From Symsagittifera roscoffensis (lineage: Eukaryota > Xenacoelomorpha > Acoela > Convolutidae): 64,000 nucleotides of DNA. Location of the stretch: the NCBI RefSeq assembly GCF_963678635.1, contig NC_087062.1, positions 47,479,283-47,543,282 on the forward strand. The letters run 5' to 3'. The notes under the pieces were generated by a model, which was not told the origin of the DNA, did no database searches, and saw nothing but the letters and a program-made list of their open reading frames with translations. Shown piece by piece: positions 42,589-56,797 of this stretch. Each line of letters begins with the position of its first letter. Position 1 is the stretch's first letter. A program made the position numbers and the translations under genes.

Positions 42589-42838
42589 ATGTCAGCATAT
42601 TGTAGACAATTTAAGCTGATCAACATTAAAAAACAATACCGTCAAAAAAAATTTGCTCCATTTTTGAAAACAGAATTTGACATAGGCGAAGCTGTGCTTC
42701 GCAAACACAAGCGATGAAGATGCAAAAAAGAGCTCTAAACAGGCAAAACAAAGAGAAATAAGGAAAAAATTTTAAAAAAAACAGATTGAAAAAATTTGTT
42801 ATGATACAGAGTATCACGTTCTCACATCTTCTCTATGA
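42589..42838 (+). pseudogene. Frameshifted copy of the 83-residue ORF (copy B)
   Basis: Carries the same 2-base loss as copy A, so it derives from the same broken ancestor. Confidence 0.5.
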
Positions 42839-45800
42839 ACGCGTGTAATTTTACTAACACTAGCCGCCAACAAAGCAGATACAGTTCTATCTAACAAATC
42901 TATTAAAATATTCCGGATTTGAATTACCGACCCGTCGATTAGGACGCTCACAACCTCACATATGCACCAGAGTTGCCTGGAAGTAAACTAGAGGCCCAGC
43001 TAATACTAAATCTGCATATTCTAATATTTTAAATAATATATTATACTGATACAAAAATGGACTTTCAAAATTTCAAAAAATGGACTTTACGCTAAACCCT
43101 AGTTTTTGTCTGCGCAAGTAGCGGATTAAGCGCTTATTTAGAGGACAAAACTACTACTCGTTCTTTCAATTGAAGTCTTTATCGCAGATTTGGTAGGGTA
43201 ATTTTCGAAAAAAAGTGAAAAGATTCCAAAAATCGATCAAAAATTCAAAACTATTTTCCTAAAACCATAAACTTTGCTCTTCTGAACTATGGGAAGAGGC
43301 TCTTTTTTCCACACCCTGAGTTGGACGTTAAAGATTTTCTCACTTTGATTTTTATATTGAGCCCTTAATATCAGATTTATCTAGTTTTCGAGAATTCAAA
43401 AAAAACGGTTAAAACAAAAAGATTTTTTTCCGAAGTCCAAATCAGCTTTAATACAAAAAAAACAAGCAGAAACCGATTAAGCAGGGAAAATCTAAGCATC
43501 AAATTAGTTTTTATGAACTAGCAAACTCAGAATCAGCAGCTTAGTTTTTGATAAAGAATAACTTTCCAAAAAACGGGCAAAACATCAAATATTGAAAACT
43601 TTATAGGCCATATAATTTTTGAAAAAGTTCCAAGGCACTTGCACGGGTAACATTCTCATAACTGATTTTTTCTTTCAGTTAAACTCTTAATTTTGAATTT
43701 AGCAGGGAAGTTTTCGAGAGAAGTCGAAAAAAATTTTTAAATTAACCAAAAAATGGGCTTCTTTGAGTCCCAAGCTTTTTTCTACCAAATTTAGGAAAAA
43801 ACAGCTTCAAAAGAGGAGATCCTTATAACTTTTCTTTAGATTGAAACTTTCATCTCAGATTTGCGCATTTAATATTTGAGAAAATGAAAAAATTCAAAAC
43901 AAATAGGCCAAAAATCCCCCTACTGAAACTTTCCAAGGCAGTACAACGTGAGGTAAAATGAAAAGAGACTAGCAAACTATGCAAACACATAAAATAGCAG
44001 CCGATTTTTCCATTGCAACTATTTTTTTTAAATCGGTAAAAGAGTTTTAGAGAAAAATTTCTGCGAAAAAAGCGAAAAATTTCCCAAGCGTCGCAAAAAA
44101 AAACGAAAACCAAATCCCATTATTATTATTATATTACATGCTTATTTTCAAAGATGAACAAACACCAGCCAAAAATAAAGCAGCAAGATAGGCCATTGAA
44201 TTTTTTAAACTTTATTAAGCTTAAATATGAAAAAATAGAAACAAACCAAAAGTGCCATCAAATGAGCACTTTTATTTGCGACAGCTTAGAAACAAAATCT
44301 TACACTATGCTTCGCTTTTGTAATCACCAGATGGATAACAAGTGTGAGAAAAACTCGAAAAAAAGACAATGATAGCCGGCTGCTCAGCAAGTTGTCTAAT
44401 ATGTTGCGACTATATTTATTTAACAAAAACATAACAACTGACTGTTAAAAAAGAGAAATGAACGCAAGAAAACAGAAAACAAGATTTCAATTTTAGAGAA
44501 ATATATGCCTTTGAAGCAATTGAATTTTGAAAAACAATTTATGGCTGGTGATTTTTAATAAAATTAACTCAGTTTGAGAAAACTGGATCAATAGGTAATT
44601 TTTTAATTCCGCTGGGAAATCAATATCGCTGGGAAATTAATTCCGCTTAATTTTGAATTTAGCAGGGAAGTTTTCGAGAAAACTCGAAAAATTTTTTAAA
44701 ATTGACCAAAGTGTCAAAAAATGGGCTTCTTTGAGTCCCAAGCTTTTTTCTACCAAATTTAGGAAAAAACAGCTTCAAAAGAGGAGATCCTTATAACTTT
44801 TCTTTAGATTGAAACTTTCATCTCAGATTTGCGCATTTAATATTTGAGAAAATGAAAAAATTCAAAACAAATAGGCCAAAAATCCCCCTACTGAAACTTT
44901 CCAATGCCGTAGAACCTGAGGTAAATTGAAAAGAGACTAGCAAACTATGCAAGCACATAAAAGAGCAGCCGGTCTTTCCATTGCAACTATTTTTTTTAAA
45001 TCGGTTCAGTAGTTTTAGAGAAAAATTTCTGCGAAAAAAGCGAAAAATTTCCCAAGCGTCGCAAAAAAAACGAAAACCAAATCCCATACATTTTTATATT
45101 ACATGCTTATTTTCAAAGATGAACAAACACAAGCCAAATATAAAGCAGCAAGATAGGCCATTGAATTTTTTCTACTTAAATAAGCTTAAATAAAATAAAA
45201 TAGAAACAAACCAAAAATGCCATCAAATGAGCACTTTTATTTGCGACAGCTTGGAAACAAAACCTTACACTATGCTTCGCTTTTGTAATCACCAGATGGA
45301 TAACAAGTGTGAGAAAAACTCGAAAAAAAGACAATGATAGCCGGTTGCTCAGCAAGTTGTCTAATATGTTCCGACTATATTTATTTAACAAAAACATAAC
45401 AACTGACAGTTAAAAAAGAGAAAGGAACGCAAGAAAACAGAAAACTAGACTTCAAATTTTAGAGAAATATATGCCTTTGAAGCAATGGAATTTTCAAAAA
45501 CAATTTATGGCTGGTGCTTTTTAATAAAATTAACTCAGTTTGAGAAAATTGGATCAATAGGTAATTTTCTAATTCCGCTGGGAAATCTGAACATTAAAAT
45601 CCTATATTGAAATTTAGAAGTCCATCACGTTTTTGTGACCTTACACTTTTGCTACTCGATAGTGGAGTTTGTCTGCTTTTTGAAACTTGGACACACTAAG
45701 ACTGAAAACACTAAGACCTATAAAAGAGTCTTTACTAAGTTCATTACTCTTTATAACTAGTGAATTACATTGACGTTAAACAGAAATTACAAGACATTTT

Positions 45801-45894
45801 AAGACTACTTTTAATTACATTTCTCGACAAAAGCGTAATTTTCAAACTGGTTTTCTCAAAAATAATTACTGTCGTTCAATTTACTATCCAGTGG

Positions 45895-46124
45895 ATACTA
45901 GGGCGGTGGAGTTCGATCAACACCAAATCACTCGCTCAGAAATCGTTCAGGGCTATTTTTATCTGAATAGGATGTACCAAGCTAGCTCTGAGGTTGCTGC
46001 ATGGGCGGTGATGTTCCAGGAGGACTTAAGCTAGTTGCCAACAAAAACTTCGATTTGGTGTTGAACCCGCATAAGGATACATTCACACTTTTGGTCACGT
46101 CACCATGAACTAAGGCTATCTCAA
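45895..46124 (-). pseudogene. Fossil fragment of the RB1CC1 claw exon (U2)
   Basis: Near-identical copy of 37737-37966. Confidence 0.7.
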
Positions 46125-47166
46125 AGCAAATTAATTTGAATGAGGACCTGTCGGATGCAGCGATTACCGGCTTTACAATAGCATGAAACCGAACTTTACT
46201 GCGCAGTAACTTCTCAGATAAAAATGACCAATTTTTCCATATGCTTCATAACAATTTTCGAAAACTGGATCAAAAGGCAAAATTTTTATTCCGCAGAAAA
46301 ATCTATCAAGTAAATTTCACTTTCGAAACTAAAAGTCGTTCACATTTTTTCGCGCCTTTTCCGTATTCGTATTTATCGAGTGCTATTTGGGCAACTGTCG
46401 GCAGATGAAATTCAATTGGGCTCAAAAAGTGCATATCTACCTAAGTGAATTTATAAATGCATTAATATAATTGAACGCATATCTGTAGTTATTTCAGCAT
46501 TTTAAGATTTTTCCCGAAAAAAAAACAGCCAAGACCTATAGAAGAGTCTTGAATACGTTCATAAAAAATGTATTAATATGTGTGAACGCATATCTGTAGT
46601 TGTTTCAGCTTTTTTAAGACTTTTCCTTAAAAAAATGAGCCAAGACCTATCGAAGAGTCTTCAATACGTTCTTCAAAAAAATTTCAAGCTATTTCAAAAA
46701 ATCCAATACGTTCTTCAAAAAAATTTCAAGCTATTTCAAAAAATCCCATGTTCCGTTAACGTGAAACACAAAATATTCCAAGTTTAACCAGAGCTCATAC
46801 GCTAAATTACTAGAAACTAAGTCAGTTAGGTACACAAGCAATTTGGGACGAATATAAACTAGCCGAAAAAACGGACACCAACTTCATTTCCGGAAAAAAC
46901 GGATACCAACTTCATTCTTCACACAAAAATTCTTTGCAAAAAACTAAAAACTAGAACTGAAATAAGGTTTCTTGAAATTGACTTTAAAAAACAACAAAAT
47001 TACAGCACGAGAAGACTTGAAACAGTTAAGCAGAAAAAAATGTCCAAAAAAACAAACTTTGGCTTTTCAAACGATAAATTATTGAAGCTTTATGAATGAA
47101 GTGATTTTAGATTTGAGATCACTTGAGGCTTATCAAATCTTATTCAATGGCCTCGCAAGCCGACAG

Positions 47167-47888
47167 TAAATAAGCCTACAGAACTAAGGCCGACACCCAA
47201 AAAGCGTAAGCTTCACCGAAATTTTTCTGACAGCGCCAAAAAAAATCGCATCGCAAAATGTATATACAACCTGCATAAGCAGGCAAGCTAACAACTTAAT
47301 AGCCAGCACGCACGCGCATTATGGGTGGTAGATGAGTATATTCACCTTCTGGCCATTCTGTGAACAAGACCGTTTACGAGAAAAAAGTCTAGTACCAGGT
47401 TGCAACACTTGCTTATAGCAAGGGTAATAATTAAAGCTATCAAATGAATCAACTGACTTTGTTAAATAAGTTCTTAGCCTGAAAAGAAATCTATATCCAA
47501 TTTGATTTTGCTTGCTAATCGCATTTGTAACAAGAACTGTTAAATAAACTGCTCCACTTGCGTTATAAATGTTGATTTTCCATAAAACCTTTACCATGGG
47601 AAACTTTACAATTTAGATATTGGGAGAAAAAAAAGACCAGTGTAATTTTTTGGTAGGTAAATTTGAAACTCATTCCACTAAATGAAACTACTTGTTGCCA
47701 TGTAATCACAATTTCTCAGCTGATATTAGACAGTGCTTTTCATTGGAGCAGGTTCAATTCATTCAAAATACCAATGCATTGAATTGAAAATAGAGAACTA
47801 GATTCAATTGAAACCTTGTTTCACCGCATTGGAAATTTTAACTCTTTTAAACCAATCAGATTGCCGCATTTAATGCAACTGTATCGGT
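47167..47888. other. 722 bp segment present in U2 but absent from U1
   Basis: U1 reads directly from GCCGACAG to TTATTTTGCAC at about 39008, while U2 has 722 extra bases. No terminal inverted repeats or target duplication are evident, so a deletion in U1 is more likely than an insertion. It holds a minus-strand ORF (47319-47597). Confidence 0.7.
47319..47597 (-). CDS. Hypothetical 92-codon ORF in the U2 extra segment
   Basis: Starts at ATG 47597 and ends at TAA on the minus strand. A mildly basic protein without a signal peptide or recognised domain. The copy at 56228-56506 has the same protein despite a base change, which proves little between near-identical units. Likely chance. Confidence 0.12.
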   Translation of the reverse strand: MVKVLWKINIYNASGAVYLTVLVTNAISKQNQIGYRFLFRLRTYLTKSVDSFDSFNYYPCYKQVLQPGTRLFSRKRSCSQNGQKVNILIYHP

Positions 47889-50800
47889 TTATTTTGCACA
47901 TATAAGTTTAGCAAATCCGCAAACAATTAAGACAACATTCCATATACGAATCACCTTTTTCATTTCTTAAAGAGCATCTCTCATCTGTATGCTTTCTTTC
48001 AGACATTGAAATAAATGACTACAGGAACTGATAAAAACGCAATTCAAACTTTCTTGTTTTCTGGAAATAAGTCTCAAGAATTCATGATTTCTGAATTCAA
48101 GAATTGATTTTGAAATACCATGAATCGCACACCCCACAACCTTAGTTTACATGTAAAATGCCTCACGAAAATGTTGAAACATATTTATAAAAAATACTTT
48201 CTAGATGTTTTTTTTCAAAGTCAAAGCACTCATTGAATTCAGAAAAGGCAACATAAGTTGAAAAAATCAAATTTAAAAGTTTCGCTCAAAAAAATTTCAA
48301 CAAAAAAACGGACAACCTTAACAAACCCTTTCAATAGTCAAAAAATCATTTCAATTATAACACTTAGAACGAAGTTCGGACACAGAGGCAAACGGACGGT
48401 CGCACCACTTGCGATATGACACAAACATAGAAGTTTCAAAAAAATTAATGTTGAAAAAATTAATGCTGAAAAAATTAAGTGAACCAAATTTTTCGTGTCT
48501 TGAGAAAAAACAACTAGGGGCCAGTTAAATCTGGATGTACGTGTTAGATATTGAATAAACTTGCTATACCGATGCGGAACGAAAAATAAGATTACAAAAA
48601 TTCCACTTTGCCCAAAACCTTAGTTGTTTCTCTACTAAAAGTAAGAAGAGTAAAAAAAAAATGGGATAATCAATTTTCCTAGGGAGATATCATTTCTCTT
48701 ACAACAAATTGAGGAGCCGCGGCTTCTTCAGAACAACTATCGCAACCGCTTCTTTCAATTGAACTTTTCATCTCAGATTTTGATGTTAGGAAAAATCAAA
48801 ATTTTTCTAAAAACAGTCAAAAGTTATATTAAACGTTGAAGACACTTCAAAATTCATAAATTTTTTCCACGAAAAAGCAGTTTGAAGCTGCCTAAGCAGA
48901 GGAGATTCCCAAAATTAGATTTTTTGATTGAACACAACCTGAGAATTCACTCGAAAGTTACTGCGTAAAGTCAATAAGTTTCCAAACAATTCTCAAAGTT
49001 TCAAATATTTGAAGGTTTTAAGGCCATATTTTTTTCTAAACCAAACTGGGCGTAGCCAAATATGAAGGAAGGCTTTCAAAAACCTGTTCAAAATATAGGC
49101 CGAAATAATTAGGGCCGATGAACATTTTTAGCAAAACAAAAAAAAACAAAGAAGGATAAACTAAGTCAAGGAAAGTAAAAGTACAAATTGGAGTGAATCA
49201 AACACTAAAGCAATAAAAAAGAAAAAAGCGCGCAGCAAAAAAAAACGGTTCCAAGATGTGACAACTTGAAAGACAACTAATAAAAAGATGAAAAGTTGGT
49301 CAAAAACTTTATTTAAAACAGAATATTTCCTATGTGAAAAAAAAACAAGTCATGGTCAGATTTAAACCCAGAATCTTTGCCGCCACAGGCATATTTGAAA
49401 CCTCCAGGCTAAGCTGACCGGGAACGCATAGAAAATTGAACTTACAAGCAAGCCCGTTTCCAACATTCCATCGATTTGCAAAAAGTGAGTTGTTGTTCTG
49501 ATCAAGCTGTTGAATCAACAAAACTAGGGACAATTTTAAGTTTAACCAGGTCGTGAATCTGTTTGGAAAAACTTATTTCAAAGATCGAATCGGTTCAAGA
49601 AAAATCTGCGTTTTTCAAAGCAAACGATTCCAGCTATGAAACCTCGAATATTTCAAATTGTTTCTTACAGCAAGTAGGTTCGTGAAAATTTATGGTTTTT
49701 CTAAGCAAGCTATTCAAGCTATGAAAGTTGAAAATATTTGAAATTATTTTTAAGCGCTAGTCGGTTTGCGAAAAGTTTAGGTTTTATTAAGCAAGCTGAT
49801 CTAGCTATGAAACCTTGAAAATTTCAAGTTATTTCATAGAACGAATAGATTTGCGAAAACTTCAAAAAATTCTAAGCCATCTGTTCGAATTATGAAATAT
49901 TGAAATATTTCAAGCTGGTTATAAGACAATCATTTTGTAAAAAGTGGAAGTTTTCCTGTGCAAGTTTTTCGAGTCGGGAATTTTCAAAATGTTATAAAAT
50001 GTTATAAGCTTTGACAATTTGAACACTGAGACCAAGTTGCATTTCGCATCAACAAGCAAAAATAAGACCAATAAGGCTTCTGGAAACAACTGAATGAGTA
50101 AAACTTTGAGTCTACAAAACATAAAGAGACCCACGCCATTTATGACGCATTAGCAGTACCAGTCAATTTGAAGAAAAAAAAATCGCAAGTAACAAGCATC
50201 AATTTATAGAGCAGTCAATTTGTGAACCGGATGGCAAATTGTTGCGCGGGAAATGTGTTGCGCGAGAAAATGGAGCAAGGAAATTCGAGAAAATCGTATC
50301 TACCTGATTTCAGTTTTTACAAGCAAGCTTTTAAAAACTGCAAGAAATTTTCAAAATGTTATAAAATGTAAAAAACTTTGACAATTTGAACACAGAGGCC
50401 GAATGAAAGCTAAATGAAAATCAAAAAAGAAAGCTAAATGAAAATCACAGAGACCGAATGAAAGCTAAATGAGGCCGAATGAAAATCATCCCACCACACG
50501 CCATATTAAGTACAAATTAAAAAATTTCGATCTAAGTAACAAATCAATGATGACAAAAAAGCTTCCTTCAACAAATTTGGAATGATTTCTATGACTGATT
50601 AAATCTACGCTTATGCGTTAATAGCGCGAAATATATCGCGCGTTAATACCCCCATAACTTGGAGCAGTAATAACATGAAAAAAAAATTAAATATAAAAAT
50701 GAAAAGAATTTTTGTTAATTTAGGATTTTTTGTAAAACTCATCCCACCATACGCCATATCAAGTACAAAGTGATAAAGTTCGCTCTTAGTAACAAATCAA

Positions 50801-51102
50801 TAATGGCAAAAAAGCTTCCTTCAACCAATTTGGAACAATTTCTATGACGGATTAAACCTCGGCTTGCCCGTTAATAGCGCGAACTACATCGCGCGTTAAA
50901 AGTCCCAAATTTGCCGAAATGGCAACTTTTATACCTCCATAACTTCATGAAAAATGATCACAGGTAAAATAGCTTCCCAAATTTAAGCTCAGGATAACAA
51001 AACTTTTTGAATGATAAAAAAACCGCCAAAAATAGCCAAAAAACACGAATTTTGTCTGAAGAAAAAAAAACCACCCTGAGCAAAAATCATCCGTTTTTTT
51101 TC

Positions 51103-51414
51103 GACAACAGACATACTCTGAGAGTGGTGAATTCGGTTCACAGTTATTGACTCCGAAGCCAACTCTTTCCACTTGTTTCGTTGTTTAGAATCAACCTCAC
51201 CAGCTGCATCCATTTCACTCGTTACTGATCTGTCCATTGGAGCACCTAATGTGCGCAAGCTTTGTTCCAGAGAAGCTTCCCCAGTTGATGATTCTGACTC
51301 AGACTTTTCCAGCAGCTTCAATTTCACTTGTAACATTTTCACTTCTCTTCTCAGTTTGACTATTTCCGCATTCTTCTCTTTTGTTAACGCATTCAATGCC
51401 AAGTTGAAAGAAGT
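51103..51414 (-). pseudogene. RB1CC1: RB1CC1 exon fragment, array copy C (no claw, no donor)
   Basis: Same structure as copy B. One base fewer in a T/A run near 51062 changes the frame beyond the border, so the read-through tail differs from that of copy B and stops at 50989. The acceptor TTTCTTTCAG is intact. Confidence 0.8.
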
Positions 51415-51486
51415 CTGAAAGAAAGAACTCTAAACAAGGTGTTCTCACGCGACAGAGTTCAAAGGGATTTTTTGTTACTTTCGACA

Positions 51487-51735
51487 ATGTCAGCATATTG
51501 TAGACAATTTAAGCTGATCAACATTAAAAAACAATACCGTCAAAAAAAATTTGCTCCATTTTTGAAAACAGAATTTGACATAGGCGAAGCTGTGCTTCGC
51601 AAACACAAGCGATGAAGATGCAAAAAAGAGCTCTAAACAGGCAAAACAAAGAGAAATAAGGAAAAAATTTTAAAAAAACAGATTGAAAAAATTTGTTATG
51701 ATACAGAGTATCACGTTCTCACATCTTCTCTATGA
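51487..51735 (+). pseudogene. Frameshifted copy of the 83-residue ORF (copy C)
   Basis: Carries the same 2-base loss as copies A and B. Confidence 0.5.
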
Positions 51736-54700
51736 ACGCGTGTAATTTTACTAACACTAGCCGCCAACAAAGCAGCTACAGTTCTATCTAACAAATCTAT
51801 TAAAATATTCCGGATTTGAATTACCGACCCATCGATTAGGACGCTCACAACCTCACATATGCACCAGAGTTGCCTGGAAGTAAACTAGAGGCCCAGCTAA
51901 TACTAAATCTGCATATTCTAATATTTTAAATAATATATTATACTGATACAAAAATGGACTTTCAAAATTTCAAAAAATGGACTTTACGCTAAACCCTAGT
52001 TTTTGTCTGCGCAAGTAGCGGATTAAGCGCTTATTTAGAGGACAAAACTACTACTCGTTCTTTCAATTGAAGTCTTTATCGCAGATTTGGTAGGGTAATT
52101 TTCGAAAAAAAGTGAAAAGATTCCAAAAATCGATCAAAAATTCAAAACTATTTTCCTAAAACCATAAACTTTGCTCTTCTGAACTATGGGAAGAGGCTCT
52201 TTTTTCCACACCCTGAGTTGGACGTTAAAGATTTTCTCACTTTGATTTTTATATTGAGCCCTTAATATCAGATTTATCTAGTTTTCGAGAATTCAAAAAA
52301 AACGGTTAAAACAAAAAGATTTTTTTCCGAAGTCCAAATCAGCTTTAATACAAAAAAAACAAGCAGAAACCGATTAAGCAGGGAAAATCTAAGCATCAAA
52401 TTAGTTTTTATGAACTAGCAAACTCAGAATCAGCAGCTTAGTTTTTGATAAAGAATAACTTTCCAAAAAACGGGCAAAACATCAAATATTGAAAACTTTA
52501 TAGGCCATATAATTTTTGAAAAAGTTCCAAGGCACTTGCACGGGTAACATTCTCATAACTGATTTTTTCTTTCAGTTAAACTCTTAATTTTGAATTTAGC
52601 AGGGAAGTTTTCGAGAGAAGTCGAAAAAATTTTTTAAATTAACCAAAAAATGGGCTTCTTTGAGTCCCAAGCTTTTTTCTACCAAATTTAGGAAAAAACA
52701 GCTTCAAAAGAGGAGATCCTTATAACTTTTCTTTAGATTGAAACTTTCATCTCAGATTTGCGCATTTAATATTTGAGAAAATGAAAAAATTCAAAACAAA
52801 TAGGCCAAAAATCCCCCTACTGAAACTTTTCAAGGCAGTACAACGTGAGGTAAAATGAAAAGAGACTAGCAAACTATGCAAACACATAAAATAGCAGCCG
52901 ATTTTTCCATTGCAATTGTTTTTTTTAAATCGGTAAAAGAGTTTTAGAGAAAAATTTCTGCGAAAAAAGCGAAAAATTTCCCAAGCGTCGCAAAAAAAAC
53001 GAAAACCAAATCCCATTATTATTATTATATTACATGCTTATTTTCAAAGATGAACAAACACCAGCCAAAAATAAAGCAGCAAGAGAGGCCATTGAATTTT
53101 TTAAACTTTATTAAGCTTAAATATGAAAAAATAGAAACAAACCAAAAGTGCCATCAAATGAGCACTTTTATTTGCGACAGCTTAGAAACAAAATCTTACA
53201 CTATGCTTCGCTTTTGTAATCACCAGATGGATAACAAGTGTGAGAAAAACTCGAAAAAAAGACAATGATAGCCGGCTGCTCAGCAAGTTGTCTAATATGT
53301 TGCGACTATATTTATTTAACAAAAACATAACAACTGACTGTTAAAAAAGAGAAATGAACGCAAGAAAACAGAAAACAAGATTTCAATTTTAGAGAAATAT
53401 ATGCCTTTGAAGCAATTGAATTTTGAAAAACAATTTATGGCTGGTGATTTTTAATAAAATTAACTCAGTTTGAGAAAACTGGATCAATAGGTAATTTTTT
53501 AATTCCGCTGGGAAATCAATATCGCTGGGAAATTAATTCCGCTTAATTTCGAATTTAGCAGGGAAGTTTTCGAGAAAACTCGAAAAATTTTTTAAAATTG
53601 ACCAAAGTGTCAAAAAATGGGCTTCTTTGAGTCCCAAGCTTTTTTCTACCAAATTTAGGAAAAAACAGCTTCAAAAGAGGAGATCCTTATAACTTTTCTT
53701 TAGATTGAAACTTTCATCTCAGATTTGCGCATTTAATATTTGAGAAAATGAAAAAATTCAAAACAAATAGGCCAAAAATCCCCCTACTGAAACTTTCCAA
53801 TGCCGTAGAACCTGAGGTAAATTGAAAAGAGACTAGCAAACTATGCAAGCACATAAAAGAGCAGCCGGTCTTTCCATTGCAACTATTTTTTTTAAATCGG
53901 TTCAGTAGTTTTAGAGAAAAATTTCTGCGAAAAAAGCGAAAAATTTCCCAAGCGTCGCAAAAAAAACGAAAACCAAATCCCATACATTTTTATATTACAT
54001 GCTTATTTTCAAAGATGAACAAACACAAGCCAAATATAAAGCAGCAAGATAGGCCATTGAATTTTTTCTACTTAAATAAGCTTAAATAAAATAAAATAGA
54101 AACAAACCAAAAATGCCATCAAATGAGCACTTTTATTTGCGACAGCTTGGAAACAAAACCTTACACTATGCTTCGCTTTTGTAATCACCAGATGGATAAC
54201 AAGTGTGAGAAAAACTCGAAAAAAAGACAATGATAGCCGGTTGCTCAGCAAGTTGTCTAATATGTTCCGACTATATTTATTTAACAAAAACATAACAACT
54301 GACAGTTAAAAAAGAGAAAGGAACGCAAGAAAACAGAAAACTAGACTTCAATTTTTAGAGAAATATATGCCTTTGAAGCAATGGAATTTTCAAAAACAAT
54401 TTATGGCTGGTGCTTTTTAATAAAATTAACTCAGTTTGAGAAAATTGGATCAATAGGTAATTTTCTAATTCCGCTGGGAAATCTGAACATTAAAATCCTA
54501 TATTGAAATTTAGAAGTCCATCACGTTTTTGTGACCTTACACTTTTGCTACTCGATAGTGGAGTTTGTCTGCTTTTTGAAACTTGGACACACTAAGACTG
54601 AAAACACTAAGACCTATAAAAGAGTCTTTACTAAGTTCATTACTCTTTATAACTAGTGAATTACATTGACGTTAAACAGAAATTACAAGACATTTTAAGA

Positions 54701-54790
54701 CTACTTTTAATTACATTTCTCGACAAAAGCGTAATTTTCAAACTGGTTTTCTCAAAAATAATTACTGTCGTTCAATTTACTATCCAGTGG

Positions 54791-55020
54791 ATACTAGGGC
54801 GGTGGAGTTCGATCAACACCAAATCACTCGCTCAGAAATCGTTCAGGGCTATTTTTATCTGAATAGGATGTACCAAGCTAGCTCTGAGGTTGCTGCATGG
54901 GCGGTGATGTTCCAGGAGGACTTAAGCTAGTTGCCAACAAAAACTTCGATTTGGTGTTGAACCCGCATAAGGATACATTCACACTTTTGGTCACGTCACC
55001 ATGAACTAAGGCTATCTCAA
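54791..55020 (-). pseudogene. Fossil fragment of the RB1CC1 claw exon (U3)
   Basis: Near-identical copy of 37737-37966. Confidence 0.7.
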
Positions 55021-56075
55021 AGCAAATTAATTTGAATGAGGACCTGTCGGATGCAGCGATTACCGGCTTTACAATAGCATGAAACCGAACTTTACTGCGC
55101 AGTAACTTCTCAGATAAAAATGACCAATTTTTCCATATGCTTCATAACAATTTTCGAAAACTGGATCAAAAGGCAAAATTTTTATTCCGCAGAAAAATCT
55201 ATCAAGTAAATTTCACTTTCGAAACTAAAAGTCGTTCACATTTTTTCGCGCCTTTTCCGTATTCGTATTTAGCGAGTGCTATTTGGGCAACTGTCGGCAG
55301 ATGAAATTCAATTGGGCTCAAAAAGTGCATATCTACCTAAGTGAATTTATAAATGCATTAATATAATTGAACGCATATCTGTAGTTATTTCAGCATTTTA
55401 AGATTTTTCCCGAAAAAAAAAAACAGCCAAGACCTATAGAAGAGTCTTGAATACGTTCATAAAAAATGTATTAATATGTGTGAACGCATATCTGTAGTTG
55501 TTTCAGCTTTTTTAAGACTTTTCCTTAAAAAAATGAGCCAAGACCTATCGAAGAGTCTTCAATACGTTCTTCAAAAAAATTTCAAGCTATTTCAAAAAAT
55601 CCAATACGTTCTTCAAAAAAATTTCAAGCTATTTCAAAAAATCCCATGTTCCGTTAACGTGAAACACAAAATATTCCAAGTTTAACCAGAGCTCATACGC
55701 TAAATTACTAGAAACTAAGTCAGTTAGGTACACAAGCAATTTGGGACGAATATAAACTAGCCGAAAAAACGGACACCAACTTCATTTCCGGAAAAAACGG
55801 ATACCAACTTCATTCTTCACACAAAAATTCTTTGCAAAAAACTAAAAACTAGAACTGAAATAAGGTTTCTTGAAATTGACTTTAAAAAACAACAAAATTA
55901 CAGCACGAGAAGACTTGAAACAGTTAAGCAGAAAAAAATGTCCAAAAAAACAAACTTTGGCTTTTCAAACGATAAATTATTGAAGCTTTAACAAAAAGTT
56001 ATGAATGAAGTGATTTTAGATTTGAGATCACTTGAGGCTTATCAAATCTTATTCAATGGCCTCGCAAGCCGACAG

Positions 56076-56797
56076 TAAATAAGCCTACAGAACTAAGGCC
56101 GACACCCAAAAAGCGTAAGCTTCACCGAAATTTTTCTGACAGCGCCAAAAAAAATCGCATTGCAAAATGTATATACAACCTGCATAAGCAGGCAAGCTAA
56201 CAACTTAATAGCCAGCACGCACGCGCATTATGGGTGGTAGATGAGTATATTCACCTTCTGGCCATTCTGTGAACAAGACCGTTTACGAGAAAAAAGTCTA
56301 GTACCAGGTTGCAACACTTGCTTATAGCAAGGGTAATAATTAAAGCTATCAAATGAATCAACTGACTTTGTTAAATAAGTTCTTAGTCTGAAAAGAAATC
56401 TATATCCAATTTGATTTTGCTTGCTAATCGCATTTGTAACAAGAACTGTTAAATAAACTGCTCCACTTGCGTTATAAATGTTGATTTTCCATAAAACCTT
56501 TACCATGGGAAACTTTACAATTTAGATATTGAGAGAAAAAAAAGACCAGTGTAATTTTTTGGTAGGTAAATTTGAAACTCATTCCACTAAATGAAACTAC
56601 TTGTTGCCATGTAATCACAATTTCTCAGCTGATATTAGACAGTGCTTTTCATTGGAGCAGGTTCAATTCATTCAAAATACCAATGCATTGAATTGAAAAT
56701 AGAGAACTAGATTCAATTGAAACCTTGTTTCACCGCATTGGAAATTTTAACTCTTTTAAACCAATCAGATTGCCGCATTTAATGCAACTGTATCGGT
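56076..56797. other. 722 bp segment in U3 (matches 47167-47888)
   Basis: Same segment as in U2, with a few substitutions. It contains the 92-codon minus-strand ORF at 56228-56506, of no known family. Confidence 0.7.

Larger units (their letters stand above)
42205..51102. repeat. Tandem array unit U2 (8.90 kb)
   Basis: Same content as U1 plus the 722 bp segment at 47167-47888. Offset to U1 is 8158-8159 before that segment and 8898-8899 after it. Offset to U3 is about 8898. Confidence 0.9.

Noticed and set aside
47319-47597. Confident host gene for the 92-codon minus-strand ORF
   Set aside because: No domain or splice context; listed only as a low-confidence hypothetical.
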